Assembly (NCBI GenBank): GCA_014799395.1
Contig: JAAVID010000089.1
Location: forward strand, 1 to 48,365
Source: Oscillospiraceae bacterium
GTDB lineage: Bacteria; Bacillota; Clostridia; Oscillospirales; Ruminococcaceae
DNA: 48,365 nt
Direction: 5' to 3'
Position 1 is the first letter of the stretch. The number at the start of each line of letters is the position of its first letter. A program made the position numbers and the translations under genes. The notes below the pieces were generated by a model, which made no database searches, had not been told where the DNA came from, and worked only from the letters and a program-made list of their open reading frames with translations. Of this stretch, positions 23,507 to 32,596 are shown piece by piece.

Positions 23507-24433
23507 TTAACCGAAATTAGTGTTGGACGGATCGTCGTCTTCAACAAACAGGTTGTTCTTAACATCAACATCGGAATTGCTCTCGGGATTGCCGTTTACC
23601 GAACCGTTGTCAAGCTTGTTTGTGTTCGCTGCTTTGTTGGTGTTATCAGCCTTATCGGTGGTTTTATCCTCTTCGCTGTCAACGCCGTCAACCTTTTCGT
23701 CATTTTCCTTATCGTCGTCAACTTCCTTGTCGTTTGCGGCGTCGCCCTTTTCGCTTTCATCGGGTTCTTCCACGATAGTCGCGTATGTAACCTCGGTGAT
23801 CTTATCCAGGGGAGACTCGATAGACCATTTGCCCTCGGGATCGGTAATAACCGCCGTGATCTTGCCGTCCTTGACCTTGATAGAATCAATGAAGCCGGAC
23901 TTGGTATCCTTATCGCCGACATTAACGGTAGCGTACATACCTACCATATTTGCCGCTCTCGCAATGCTGTCCGCAAGACCGTTGGAAGTAACGCCGGAAG
24001 CGTCCGCAGTGTCCTTGTCCTTGACCGCCGTGATCTTCTTGATGTCGAAGTCAACGCCGTCGATTCTTACCGTGTAGCTGTTGTTCGTCGAAGTTACCGA
24101 CTCGACAACGCCCGTCTTGGTAACAAGCTCCGTGCCGTCCATCTTAGAACCCGTCGCAACCTTGCCTACCAGAGTAGCCGCGTAATTCGCCATTGCGAAC
24201 TTACTGGAATCCTGCGCGTAGGTCAGCTGAGTGAACTGTGCGAGCTGAGCGATAAAATCGGTATTGGAAGTAGGCTCCAGCGGATCCTGGTTAGTCATTT
24301 CCGCAACCATCAAGTTCAGGAACGTTTCGGAGTTTACAAGCTCGTCGGTAGAGTCCTTATACTTGTTTCTGTACTTCTCGTAATTGGCTTTCATCTGATC
24401 CGATGACGAGAGTACGCCCGGAATATCTGCCAT
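23507..24433 (-). CDS. flgD: Hook-capping protein FlgD with long acidic tail
   Basis: A 308-residue hook cap scaffold. The conserved N-terminal motif ETFLNLMVAEMTNQDPLEP (36-54) with DFIAQLAQFTQL (59-70) is diagnostic. Two similar beta modules follow (about 82-127 and 160-206), resembling the Tudor-like domain of FlgD in duplicate. Residues 221-308 form an Asp/Glu/Asn/Lys-rich low-complexity tail containing EVDDDKENDEKVDGVDSEED, which is not a usual FlgD feature. It lies between fliK and the TIGR02530 gene; ATG 24433 has AAAAGGAGG. Confidence 0.92.
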   Translation of the reverse strand: MADIPGVLSSSDQMKANYEKYRNKYKDSTDELVNSETFLNLMVAEMTNQDPLEPTSNTDFIAQLAQFTQLTYAQDSSKFAMANYAATLVGKVATGSKMDGTELVTKTGVVESVTSTNNSYTVRIDGVDFDIKKITAVKDKDTADASGVTSNGLADSIARAANMVGMYATVNVGDKDTKSGFIDSIKVKDGKITAVITDPEGKWSIESPLDKITEVTYATIVEEPDESEKGDAANDKEVDDDKENDEKVDGVDSEEDKTTDKADNTNKAANTNKLDNGSVNGNPESNSDVDVKNNLFVEDDDPSNTNFG

Positions 24434-24463
24434 TTAAATTCCTCCTTTTCAATAAAATTCAGC

Positions 24464-26083
24464 TTACATAGAAGCTATGATCTCCGCGAACGTTGATTTA
24501 TCGTCGGAATTATCCTCCGCGTTGTCATTGTCGTCGCGGTAGTAGGGGTTCTTGCTGCTGCCGTTGTAGTCCTGCGCCAGAGTTTCCTGCTGACGTTCAT
24601 TGACTGTCTGCCAGCTCTCGAGATTAACGCCGTTGGAGCGCAGATTGTTCTGCATAAGGTCGCTGTTCTGCTCGATAATGCGCTGTGTTCTCGCGTTCTC
24701 CGCCGCGATGGTTACGGATACCGCGCCGTCCGCCGCCTTTGTGAGCTTTACCGTGATCTTTCCGAGCTCCTCGGGATTGAGCACCAGACTGTACTCGGTC
24801 TTGTCGTCGTTCTCGGTGACTGCCTTTTCGACCAGCTTTGCTGTCTGCTCGATAACTTCGCTCGGGCGAACCTCGATCTCGCTTCCGTCCTCTTTTCTGA
24901 GAACTATCGGCGAATCCGTGTTAAGCGGCTGTGCTGCGTTCTCGGGCTTGACCTCGAACTCCTCCTCGACGGGCTTTGCCTTCGCCTTGGCGTTCCTGAG
25001 CATTTCAAGCTCCTCTGTCGCCGACTTTACTCGTTCGGAACGGCTGTCGACCGGCTGCGCGTTTTCGTTTCGGGTAACCACCTTAACGACAACGGGCTCC
25101 TCGACCTCCTTCTGCTGAACGGCATTTTCCGCGATCTCGGGCTTTTCGTTCTTTACCGTTTTAACGGTGAACTGCTCAACGGGGATAGTCTGCTGTGCCA
25201 CGGTCTCGGCTGTCTGCTCGGTCTGCGAAGCCGACGCCTGGATAGTAACGGGCTGCTCGGTCATCTCGGGCTTTACCGCCTCAACGGTCTGTACCACGTT
25301 CACCGCAGCGTCCTGTGCAACTGCCTCGGGTATCTCGGCATTGTCGCTCGGCACGAACAAGTCAACGTTCGGAATAATTTCCGCCGTTTTCTCAACGACC
25401 TCCTGCTCCTCCGCAACTGTCTCGACAAGGTTATCGATAAGCTCCGTGAAAATGCCCTCGCCGACAGCCGTTTCTTCCTCCGCTGTCACGATAGACGGCA
25501 GAGTTTCCGTCTCGTCGATCGGCTCGGAAATGCCGTCGAGCATCGTTACCTTGTCCTCGCTCTCACGCTCGTTGTGCTTTTCAATGATCTGATAAAGCTC
25601 CATAAGCATTGCGTTGGACAATTCCTGCTGGAACTTCTGCTCCGCCGCGACCGCTTCGACCGCGTAAGTCATATCATTGTCCTCGTCGTCCTCGTCCTCG
25701 TCACCGCCGAACTCGTCCGCTTTTTTCATCAGCATAAGCAGCTTCATAAGCTCCGGAGTTATCAACTCCTCGGGAACATTCTTGAGCTTGACCTTGCCGG
25801 AAGCGATCAGTTTCGCCAGCTTCCGCGGATCCTCCGGAAGGACATCACCCGTCTCCTTGTCGCGGTAGAGCGCCGCTTCGCCTGCCTGCTTCATATCGGA
25901 GTACTTTTGTACAACTTCTTCAACCTCAGCAACGAGATCGCTCTTAGCGTCACCTATGTCGCTCAACAGCTGCGCGAACATTCCCGCCTGCTCCTCCGCC
26001 ATCTCCTCCATTCTCTGGGGGAGCGCCGCGTCGGAGATCATAAAGTCTGCCCGCATACTGCTCGAGTTCATAGTTACTGCCAT
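24464..26083 (-). CDS. fliK: Flagellar hook-length control protein FliK
   Basis: A 539-residue secreted ruler protein. The long central part (about 120-400) is low-complexity and rich in Glu, Val, Thr and Gln, as expected for a stretchable ruler. The conserved C-terminal switch domain is seen as SLVLNPEELGKITVKLTKAADGAVSVTIAAENARTQRIIEQNSDLMQNNLRSNGVNLESWQT (about 430-495), which contacts FlhB. I chose ATG 26083 behind ACAGGAGGTGA; an ORF continues upstream to 26119 but would include that ribosome site. It lies between fliJ and flgD. Confidence 0.92.
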   Translation of the reverse strand: MAVTMNSSSMRADFMISDAALPQRMEEMAEEQAGMFAQLLSDIGDAKSDLVAEVEEVVQKYSDMKQAGEAALYRDKETGDVLPEDPRKLAKLIASGKVKLKNVPEELITPELMKLLMLMKKADEFGGDEDEDDEDNDMTYAVEAVAAEQKFQQELSNAMLMELYQIIEKHNERESEDKVTMLDGISEPIDETETLPSIVTAEEETAVGEGIFTELIDNLVETVAEEQEVVEKTAEIIPNVDLFVPSDNAEIPEAVAQDAAVNVVQTVEAVKPEMTEQPVTIQASASQTEQTAETVAQQTIPVEQFTVKTVKNEKPEIAENAVQQKEVEEPVVVKVVTRNENAQPVDSRSERVKSATEELEMLRNAKAKAKPVEEEFEVKPENAAQPLNTDSPIVLRKEDGSEIEVRPSEVIEQTAKLVEKAVTENDDKTEYSLVLNPEELGKITVKLTKAADGAVSVTIAAENARTQRIIEQNSDLMQNNLRSNGVNLESWQTVNERQQETLAQDYNGSSKNPYYRDDNDNAEDNSDDKSTFAEIIASM

Positions 26084-26139
26084 TCTTTCACCTCCTGTTA
26101 AAAAAATTTTATATATCAAGGCTTGCGCCGTTGATAACG

Positions 26140-26589
26140 TTACCGATTAGCCGCGCGGACGGTCTGTCCGCTTACGAACTCCTCAATAAACTGCTCGTTT
26201 TCCTTGCCCGCCTGATGATTGTACTCCTCAAGCTGCTTTTCCTCGAGCTTTTCAAGGGTCTTAACGTCCTTTGTCGCCTCTACGACAACGCCGAGCTGCT
26301 GCTCGATCTCCTGCTGCTTTTGCAGCGCCTGTTGTTCCTTTAAGTGAATTTCCTGCTGAAGCGTCACTATATAACGCTTTCTCATTGCAATATCCGACGC
26401 CGACGAACCCAATCTGCACACTCTTTCAAGCTGCTCGCTCTGCTCGTCCACTTTGTCGAGGAGAATCTCGCGCGCCTCCTGAATACGTCTCAAGTCCGCC
26501 TGAAGCATAGACAGCGTGTTTTTTTGTCTGTCAAGCTCCTGCTCGCGGAAGTCCATCAGCTTTTGCAGCGAGAACTGGAATTTCTTCAA
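26140..26589 (-). CDS. fliJ: Flagellar export protein FliJ
   Basis: A coiled-coil protein of 149 residues that links the FliI ATPase to FlhA. The N-terminus KKFQFSLQKLMDFREQELDRQKN is typical, and heptad-like charged helices run through the rest. TTG 26589 gives the family start (MKKFQF) and has AAAGGG 8 nt upstream; a GTG at 26598 is the alternative and would add three residues. It starts 15 bp after the fliI stop. Confidence 0.85.
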   Translation of the reverse strand: MKKFQFSLQKLMDFREQELDRQKNTLSMLQADLRRIQEAREILLDKVDEQSEQLERVCRLGSSASDIAMRKRYIVTLQQEIHLKEQQALQKQQEIEQQLGVVVEATKDVKTLEKLEEKQLEEYNHQAGKENEQFIEEFVSGQTVRAANR

Positions 26590-26604
26590 CAAAATCACCC
26601 TTTA

Positions 26605-27921
26605 TTACTTTTTGTCGCCAACCGCGTCAATAAGACGCTGAACGGTCTCATCAAAGCTCACGCTGTCATCGACCTTCTGCATAAGAAAGCCGTTTATCGC
26701 GTCTATCTTGTTAATCGCCTCGTCAAGCTGCGGGTTTGTGCCGTGCTTGTACGCGCCGATAGAGATAAGATCGAAGTTGCTGTTATAGAGCGACAAAAGA
26801 TTTCTGAGCCGCCCCGCCGCTTCCTTGTGGATAGGCGTTGCGATCTCGCTCATAAGTCTTGAAACGCTCGACAGTATGTCGATCGCGGGATAATGGTTCT
26901 GCGCCGCTATCTTACGCGACAAAATGATATGTCCGTCAATGATACCGCGGACTGTATCGGCTATAGGCTCGTTCGTATCGTCGCCCTCTACAAGAACCGT
27001 GTAAATACCCGTTATAGAACCCTCGGGGAAGTTCCCCGCGCGTTCGAGCAATTTAGGCATAGCGCTGTAAATTGACGGCGTGTAGCCTCTCGCAATAGGC
27101 GGCTCGCCCGTTGAAAGACCGACCTCGCGCAGCGCCATAGCGTAACGCGTCAGACTGTCCATCATAAGGAGCACATCCTTGCCCTGCTTCATAAAGTACT
27201 CCGCGATAGCCGTCGCGGTGAGCGGGCACTTGCTTCTCATCATCGCGGGCTGATCGGAGGTAGCAACCACCAGCACCGACCTTGCCATGCCCTCGGGACC
27301 CAGGTCGCGCTCTATAAACTCGCGAACCTCACGGCCACGCTCGCCCACAAGAGCGATAACGTTGACATCCGCCTTGACCTTTCGCGCGATCATACCCATA
27401 AGCGTGGATTTTCCGACGCCCGAGCCCGCGAAAATGCCCATTCTTTGTCCCTTGCCCATAGTGAGCATTCCGTCGATAGCCTTAACGCCAAGCTCTATCG
27501 TATCGTGGATAGGCGGTCTCGTAAACGGATTTACGGGGATTCCCGTAATGGAGACCTCGTCGGTGTAATCGATCTCCGCACCGCCGTCAAGCGGATTTCC
27601 CGTCGCGTCGACAATTCTTCCGACAAGCTCCCAACCCGCCTTGACATTGAGCTTATCGCCCGTGTTGTCGACGATACTGCCGGGACCTATGCCCTCTATT
27701 TCGGTGTACGGCATCAACAAAATATTGCTCTTGTTGAAGCCAACAACCTCGGCTTTTATATATGATGACATATCTTTGGAGAAAATGCGGCACACGTCGC
27801 CGATATTGCAGGCGGGTCCGCTCGCCTCGATAGTCATACCTACGATTTTTTCGATTTTTCCCATATAGCGGAACAGATCGCTATTTTCGATATCCTCTCG
27901 GAATGCAGTCAAATTCAGCAT
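26605..27921 (-). CDS. fliI: Flagellum-specific export ATPase FliI
   Basis: A 438-residue F1-beta-like ATPase energising flagellar protein export. Walker A is GSGVGKST (166-173); ALVGERGREVREFIERDLG, Walker B VLLMMDSLTRYAMALREVGL and the ARGYTPSIYSAMPKLLERAGN region follow in the canonical order. The length is standard. It sits between fliH (its regulator) and fliJ, and has GGAGGAAC before ATG 27921. Confidence 0.97.
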   Translation of the reverse strand: MLNLTAFREDIENSDLFRYMGKIEKIVGMTIEASGPACNIGDVCRIFSKDMSSYIKAEVVGFNKSNILLMPYTEIEGIGPGSIVDNTGDKLNVKAGWELVGRIVDATGNPLDGGAEIDYTDEVSITGIPVNPFTRPPIHDTIELGVKAIDGMLTMGKGQRMGIFAGSGVGKSTLMGMIARKVKADVNVIALVGERGREVREFIERDLGPEGMARSVLVVATSDQPAMMRSKCPLTATAIAEYFMKQGKDVLLMMDSLTRYAMALREVGLSTGEPPIARGYTPSIYSAMPKLLERAGNFPEGSITGIYTVLVEGDDTNEPIADTVRGIIDGHIILSRKIAAQNHYPAIDILSSVSRLMSEIATPIHKEAAGRLRNLLSLYNSNFDLISIGAYKHGTNPQLDEAINKIDAINGFLMQKVDDSVSFDETVQRLIDAVGDKK

Positions 27922-27942
27922 TATTGTTCCTCCGCAGGGTAA

Positions 27943-28902
27943 TTATTCCTCGCCGCCGTCTTCCTCTGTCTGTTCGGACTCTTCGGGTCCGGCGGACTTT
28001 TTGTGTCTCCTCGGAGTGCTCGTACGGAATTTACCGTCGCCGATCTCCTTTATCATTTTAAGCTGCGTCCGAATTCCGGCATCGGTGATCTCCTCGCCAT
28101 TGTCGACGATGACCGTACCCGTCTCAGCGTCTTTCAGCAATTCTACCTCAACGTGCTCCGCGTTCGGGCAAAGCTCCTTAAGGTACTCATAGTCGCCCGC
28201 AAGCTCCGTGGAAGCGCCGTTCTCGTCCAGCGTAATGCGGATAAGCTGCGCGTTTCGGAACTCCTTCGCGGCTTTCTTGATGAGCTTTTTCGCCGCCGTG
28301 CCGTCCTTTACGCTCATACTGCCGAGAGTTACCTTGTTGGCGATCTCCATAACAGTCTCGTAAATTTCCTTTTCATAGTGTTCGAAAAGCTCCGTTTTCT
28401 TCTCGTTTATACGGTCGGAGAACTCCTTTGCCTCGTCGAGAATACCCTGTCCCGCCTTGAGACAAGCCGCAACTCCGTCCTTTTTTCCCTGCTCGTAGCC
28501 CTCGGCGCGAGCCTTGATGAACACGTCGTCGCGGTTCTGCTCCGCATCGCTTACGATCTCGGAAGCCTGCTGTTCGGCGGTATTCACAATTCCCTCGGCG
28601 CGGCGTTTTGCCTCGAGAATGACTTCCTTACCCTGCTCTATGTACATTGCCTTTAAAGCGGCAAGCTCATTCTCGCGCTCCTCTATCTCGCGTTCACGGA
28701 GAGCCAGCTCCTCTTCACGCTGAGCAAGCAGCTCCTCAACCGAAAATTTCGGCTCCGCGGAAACCGCCTCTGCCGTCATTTCCTCTTCGGACTGCCTTTG
28801 CAGCTCCTCGAGCATTGTCTGCGGCTTTCGGATATTCATAGTATTCGCTATATCCACACCGCTTCCGCCGTACATAACGGAGTTGTATTTCAATACGCCC
28901 AA
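27943..28902 (-). CDS. fliH: Flagellar assembly protein FliH
   Basis: A 319-residue stalk protein that binds and regulates FliI. A long charged coiled coil (EELLAQREEELALREREIEERENELAALK, about 52-80, continuing through Ala/Glu/Arg-rich repeats to about 150) precedes the conserved ATPase-binding C-terminal domain with EIYETVMEIANKV and the KDAETGTVIVDNGEEITDAGIRTQL segment. A basic-then-acidic tail of about 30 residues follows. Start TTG 28902 is behind GGAGGGA. The assignment rests on the domain pattern and on its position between fliG and fliI. Confidence 0.88.
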   Translation of the reverse strand: MGVLKYNSVMYGGSGVDIANTMNIRKPQTMLEELQRQSEEEMTAEAVSAEPKFSVEELLAQREEELALREREIEERENELAALKAMYIEQGKEVILEAKRRAEGIVNTAEQQASEIVSDAEQNRDDVFIKARAEGYEQGKKDGVAACLKAGQGILDEAKEFSDRINEKKTELFEHYEKEIYETVMEIANKVTLGSMSVKDGTAAKKLIKKAAKEFRNAQLIRITLDENGASTELAGDYEYLKELCPNAEHVEVELLKDAETGTVIVDNGEEITDAGIRTQLKMIKEIGDGKFRTSTPRRHKKSAGPEESEQTEEDGGEE

Positions 28903-28938
28903 TAAAATCCCTCCGAATCACGGCGATAATATCCGCCA

Positions 28939-29961
28939 TTAAGCAATAATTTCATCACTGCCGCCGCGGGAAATAGTGATCGTGCCCTCCTGCTCGAGAC
29001 GTCTTATAATGCCGACGATACGCTGCTGCGCCTCGTCAACGTCACGCATACGGACGTTATGCAGGTACTCGATATCCGCCTGCAGGTTCTCTCTCGCACG
29101 AGAGGAGATGTTCGCGAAGATACACTCCGCAACCTCCTGTGTAGAGCCCTTGATAGCGACCGCAAGATCCTTGGAATCCACCTGCTTGACGAATTCCTGA
29201 ATATCCTTGGAATCCAGTTTGACAATATCCTCGAATACAAACATCTTCTGCTTGATAAGGTCTGCCAGCTTCTGGTCGCGTGCAGACAGTTCGTCGAAAA
29301 TATATTTCTCGGTCGCGCGGTCTACGTTGTTCATGATCTCCGCAACATAATTGATACCGCCGACCTCCATAGAATCGGTGCTTGCCAGCGTCGCGAACTT
29401 CTTTTCAAGCGAGCCCTCGATAGCCTTTACGACCTCCGGTGAAGCTCTGTCCATATTCGCTATACGCTCTACGACCTCAACGCGCTTTTCCTTGGGAAGC
29501 TCCGACAGTATAGCCGATGCCTGATCCGTTCTCGCGTAGGACAAAATAAGCGCGATAGTCTGCGGGTGCTCGTTCTGAACGATAGCCAGCAGGTTTTTGT
29601 AGTCCGCCTTTCTCACGAAATCGAACGACTTGGTCTCAAGCTGCTTGGTTATGCGGTTTAACAGCGCGCTTGCCGCCTCGGCGCCGAACGCCTTTTCCAG
29701 TACGTTTCTCGCGTAATCCAGACCGCCCTCCGCAACTACCTTCTGTGTAAGGCACAGCTCGTAGAACTCGTTAAGTACTTCCTCCACCACATCGATAGAG
29801 TGATACTCCATACGCGCAAGCTCCACGGAGATCGACTCAACGTCATCGTCCGACAAGTGCTTGTATATCGCGGAAGCATTCTCCGCTCCCATTGACGCGA
29901 GCACCAGCGCCGTTTTCTGCGCGGCGTTAAGCTCGCCCGACTTTGTTGCATTTTCTGCCAT
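28939..29961 (-). CDS. fliG: Flagellar motor switch protein FliG
   Basis: A 340-residue C-ring protein that transmits stator torque. It shows KTALVLASMGAENASAIYKHLSDDDVE near the N-terminus, the EHPQTIALILSY and RVEVVERIANMDRASPEVVKAIEGSL (middle) repeats, and the C-terminal charged torque helix region VFEDIVKLDSKDIQEFVKQVDSKDLAVAIKG. I chose ATG 29961 behind GGGAGGG; a GTG five codons upstream would overlap that site. An intergenic hairpin pair lies upstream after fliF. Confidence 0.95.
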   Translation of the reverse strand: MAENATKSGELNAAQKTALVLASMGAENASAIYKHLSDDDVESISVELARMEYHSIDVVEEVLNEFYELCLTQKVVAEGGLDYARNVLEKAFGAEAASALLNRITKQLETKSFDFVRKADYKNLLAIVQNEHPQTIALILSYARTDQASAILSELPKEKRVEVVERIANMDRASPEVVKAIEGSLEKKFATLASTDSMEVGGINYVAEIMNNVDRATEKYIFDELSARDQKLADLIKQKMFVFEDIVKLDSKDIQEFVKQVDSKDLAVAIKGSTQEVAECIFANISSRARENLQADIEYLHNVRMRDVDEAQQRIVGIIRRLEQEGTITISRGGSDEIIA

Positions 29962-29994
29962 TAAATTCCCTCCCACGGCTCAGCGCCGTTATAT

Positions 29995-30014
29995 CTGCCG
30001 CAGCGCTGCGGCAG
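29995..30014 (-). promoter_or_regulatory. Perfect GC-rich palindrome between fliF and fliG
   Basis: CTGCCGCAGC at 29995-30004 is followed immediately by its exact complement GCTGCGGCAG at 30005-30014, a 20-bp perfect palindrome. A second small hairpin, ACGGC (29975-29979) / GCCGT (29985-29989), lies between it and the fliG ribosome site. There is no T tract. As RNA it folds into an 8-bp stem with a GCGC loop. Confidence 0.6.
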
Positions 30015-30031
30015 CCGAAAATTTATCGGAC

Positions 30032-31699
30032 TTATCCGCCTTCCTCACGCAGCATATTCCTGATAATGGAAGCCACGATCTCGGGGCTGTTTTTCGCGAA
30101 GTCCGCGATCTCGCGCTTGAGAATGGTCTCGCGGGACTCCTTGCCCGCCTCTTCCGTAAGGCTCGCAATGTTGAAGTCGATATCCTGAGGCATTTCGCGT
30201 TCGCCACCTCCGTTGTATACATCGGCAGCCGCGGCAGCCTGCGCCGCAGCGAGAGCCTGCTCCTGTCTGCGTCTGATCTTCTTCTTGCGGCTTCTGCTCA
30301 TGCAGAGCGACAGAATAAGCAGCGCGATAAGGATAATACCCAGAGCGATAACAACAATAAGCAGAATGTTGCGGTAGGTATCAAACGGTCTCGTAAAGAT
30401 ACCCGAGTTGTCGCCCGCGTTTACCGTCGTTCCGCCGCTTCCCGAAAGAGCAAACGGTGTATTGTAAACAGTTACATTGTCAACATCGGCGCCGACCGCG
30501 TCAGCGACCAGCTGCTCGATATATTCGCGCTCCATCTGCGTCATATCCGAGGTATTGATGAAAACGCCCACGGAGAGCTTGTCGATCTTGTATCCGTCGC
30601 CCGTTATCTCCGTTATAAGGTTGGAAACGTCGTACTGACGCTCGTTTTTCTGATAATAGTATTCCTCGCCCTCGTCCAGATCGTCAAGCGTGGGGTACTG
30701 AGGAGACTCGTCTCCGTTCGGGGTAACACCCACGAGACCGCCCTGGTTGGCGTCGTTGATATGTTCATTGATATACTGTTCATGATCGAGAACGCCCGTG
30801 TTATTCTCATCGACGGGATAATAATAAGTATCCTTTTTCTTAACATCGTCGAAGTTGAGAATAGCCGATACATTGAGCGCATAGCCGTTCGTGCCGAACA
30901 CCTTGGTCATCATAGCGTCGATGTTCTGCTTGATAGCTGCCTCCATCTCGTGCTGGAACTGCAGACGGCGTCTGCCGGTCGTTACGCCCGATACATCCTC
31001 AAAGCCCGCCGCTTCTTCCTCGGGAGATACATAAGGGTAATTGCGAAGATATGTATCGGTAATGGAAACGTGCTCTCTTGTAAGCCCTTCAACGCTCGTG
31101 GTAACGAGATTATATATCGCGCGTACCTCCGAGTTTTTCAGCTCCTCGTCTCCCGCCAGTTCAAGCTGAACGGAACAGGTCGGGACCTCCTCGGTCTCGG
31201 TAATGACATAATCCCTTGTAGCGGGTATATCCAGTACCACGGTAGCGGATCTTACCGCCTCCAGATTTGTCAGCGCCGCGCCGATCTGCTTTTCGCGCTG
31301 CTGCTGCCAAACGACCTGCTTATCCTTATCGGTAGACCACAGATTGATGCCGTCGTTCCAGATATCATAATTCTGGGAACTCTTCGGGAATCCCTTTACA
31401 GCCAGCTGCATACGCAGATAATCGACCTGATCTTCGGGAACGATAACATCGCCGTTCGCCTTTATGCGGACGTCGGAAACTCCGAGATCCGCGATCGCAG
31501 TGGCGACCTCAGCCTGATCCGCGGTGTTGAGCCCCGAAAACAGAACCGCGTCGTTCTTATGATTCAATAAGATCGCCAGAATAATGATTATCGCAATAAG
31601 CGCAATTGGTATCGCCACGACCATTATTTTGACAGCCTTTGAAAAGCCCGTCCACTTATCCTTAACAAAGGTAGTAACCTTTTTTACTCTTTCATTCAT
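30032..31699 (-). CDS. fliF: Flagellar MS-ring protein FliF
   Basis: A 555-residue MS-ring subunit. N-terminal membrane span about 24-46, ring-building motifs including LFSGLNTADQAEVATAIADLGV and VPEDQVDYLRMQLAVKGFP (about 53-110), and a C-terminal second span near 440-465 followed by the FliG-binding cytoplasmic tail ETILKREIADFAKNSPEIVASIIRNMLREEG. The length is normal. GGAGGC precedes ATG 31699. It is placed canonically between fliE and fliG. Confidence 0.96.
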   Translation of the reverse strand: MNERVKKVTTFVKDKWTGFSKAVKIMVVAIPIALIAIIIILAILLNHKNDAVLFSGLNTADQAEVATAIADLGVSDVRIKANGDVIVPEDQVDYLRMQLAVKGFPKSSQNYDIWNDGINLWSTDKDKQVVWQQQREKQIGAALTNLEAVRSATVVLDIPATRDYVITETEEVPTCSVQLELAGDEELKNSEVRAIYNLVTTSVEGLTREHVSITDTYLRNYPYVSPEEEAAGFEDVSGVTTGRRRLQFQHEMEAAIKQNIDAMMTKVFGTNGYALNVSAILNFDDVKKKDTYYYPVDENNTGVLDHEQYINEHINDANQGGLVGVTPNGDESPQYPTLDDLDEGEEYYYQKNERQYDVSNLITEITGDGYKIDKLSVGVFINTSDMTQMEREYIEQLVADAVGADVDNVTVYNTPFALSGSGGTTVNAGDNSGIFTRPFDTYRNILLIVVIALGIILIALLILSLCMSRSRKKKIRRRQEQALAAAQAAAAADVYNGGGEREMPQDIDFNIASLTEEAGKESRETILKREIADFAKNSPEIVASIIRNMLREEGG

Positions 31700-31737
31700 T
31701 TATAAAATGCCTCCGAAATAACGCTTTTTACGCTATT

Positions 31738-32076
31738 TTAAATTTGCATATTTATTATAGAGTTATATGCGCTGAGAACCTCGTTCTTTACCGTTACGAG
31801 AACGTCAACGGCGGTGTTCGCCTTTTCGATGTTCGCCTGTACGGTCGCGAGGTCGTCGATATTGCCGAGCAGCAGGTCAATAGCGTCGCGGTCAACCTGC
31901 TCGTTCGTCTCTACGACTTCATTTACAAGACCTCTGAATATATCGAGGAACGACGCGTTTTCAACGTTTACCTCCACATAGTCCTGATCCATTGAACGCA
32001 TACGGTTCATACGAACCATTCTGTCAAGCCTGTCAATAGTATCCGCCGACTGAAGCGGGATATAATAATTACTCAT
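31738..32076 (-). CDS. fliE: Hook-basal body protein FliE
   Basis: A 112-residue adaptor between the MS ring and the rod. The C-terminal half SFLDIFRGLVNEVVETNEQVDRDAIDLLLG, then ATVQANIEKANTAVDVLVTVKNEVLSAYNSIINMQI, is the FliE domain. It fits the canonical flgB-flgC-fliE-fliF order, 41 bp after flgC, with AAAGGATA upstream of ATG 32076. Confidence 0.93.
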   Translation of the reverse strand: MSNYYIPLQSADTIDRLDRMVRMNRMRSMDQDYVEVNVENASFLDIFRGLVNEVVETNEQVDRDAIDLLLGNIDDLATVQANIEKANTAVDVLVTVKNEVLSAYNSIINMQI

Positions 32077-32117
32077 AATATATGTATCCTTTCACACGTG
32101 ATCAATATCCGAAGTTA

Positions 32118-32576
32118 TCAGCCCTTGCCGATATTCAGCGAAGCCTGTATCATAGACGCCATAGCCTCGTACATAGACTTGCAGGCGTTGAACGAGTTCG
32201 CCGCCTCGATAGCGTCCATTTCCTCTACCGCAACGTCAACGTTCGCCTCGTAAACATAACCGTACTCGTCCGCGAGGGGGTTGTTGGGGCTGTATACGGG
32301 CTCCGCGGGAGTGGGATCGTCTACCACTCTGGTAGCCTGCACGCCCTTGAGCTGCTTATACTTATACATATAAGCCTCGCCCTCGCCCATATGGTTGCGG
32401 AGTATTCTCTTAAACGACTTATCCTCCTGGAACACTACCATCTGGCGCTTGTACACTTCGTCGGCGGTAGTCGCGAAGTTATGCGCATTGTCAACGTTCT
32501 GCGCGATAATATCAAGTCTGAAACGCTGCGCGGTCATACCCGACAGCGGAATGTTAAGCGAGCTTAAAAATGCCAT
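32118..32576 (-). CDS. flgC: Flagellar rod protein FlgC
   Basis: A 152-residue proximal rod protein. Its N-terminus has LNIPLSGMTAQRFRLDIIAQNVDNAHNFAT, the rod-protein family helix with variant DN in place of the usual AN, and the C-terminus has DVAVEEMDAIEAANSFNACKSMYEAMASMIQASLNIGKG. Length and position are standard. A CGGAGGAA ribosome site precedes ATG 32576. Confidence 0.93.
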   Translation of the reverse strand: MAFLSSLNIPLSGMTAQRFRLDIIAQNVDNAHNFATTADEVYKRQMVVFQEDKSFKRILRNHMGEGEAYMYKYKQLKGVQATRVVDDPTPAEPVYSPNNPLADEYGYVYEANVDVAVEEMDAIEAANSFNACKSMYEAMASMIQASLNIGKG

Positions 32577-32596
32577 AATATTCCTCCGTTCCTATG

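Noticed and set aside
29861-31570. 569-codon plus-strand ORF opposite fliF and fliG
   Set aside because: It lies wholly antisense to two clear flagellar genes, has no ribosome site and no family features; it is a shadow caused by codon bias.
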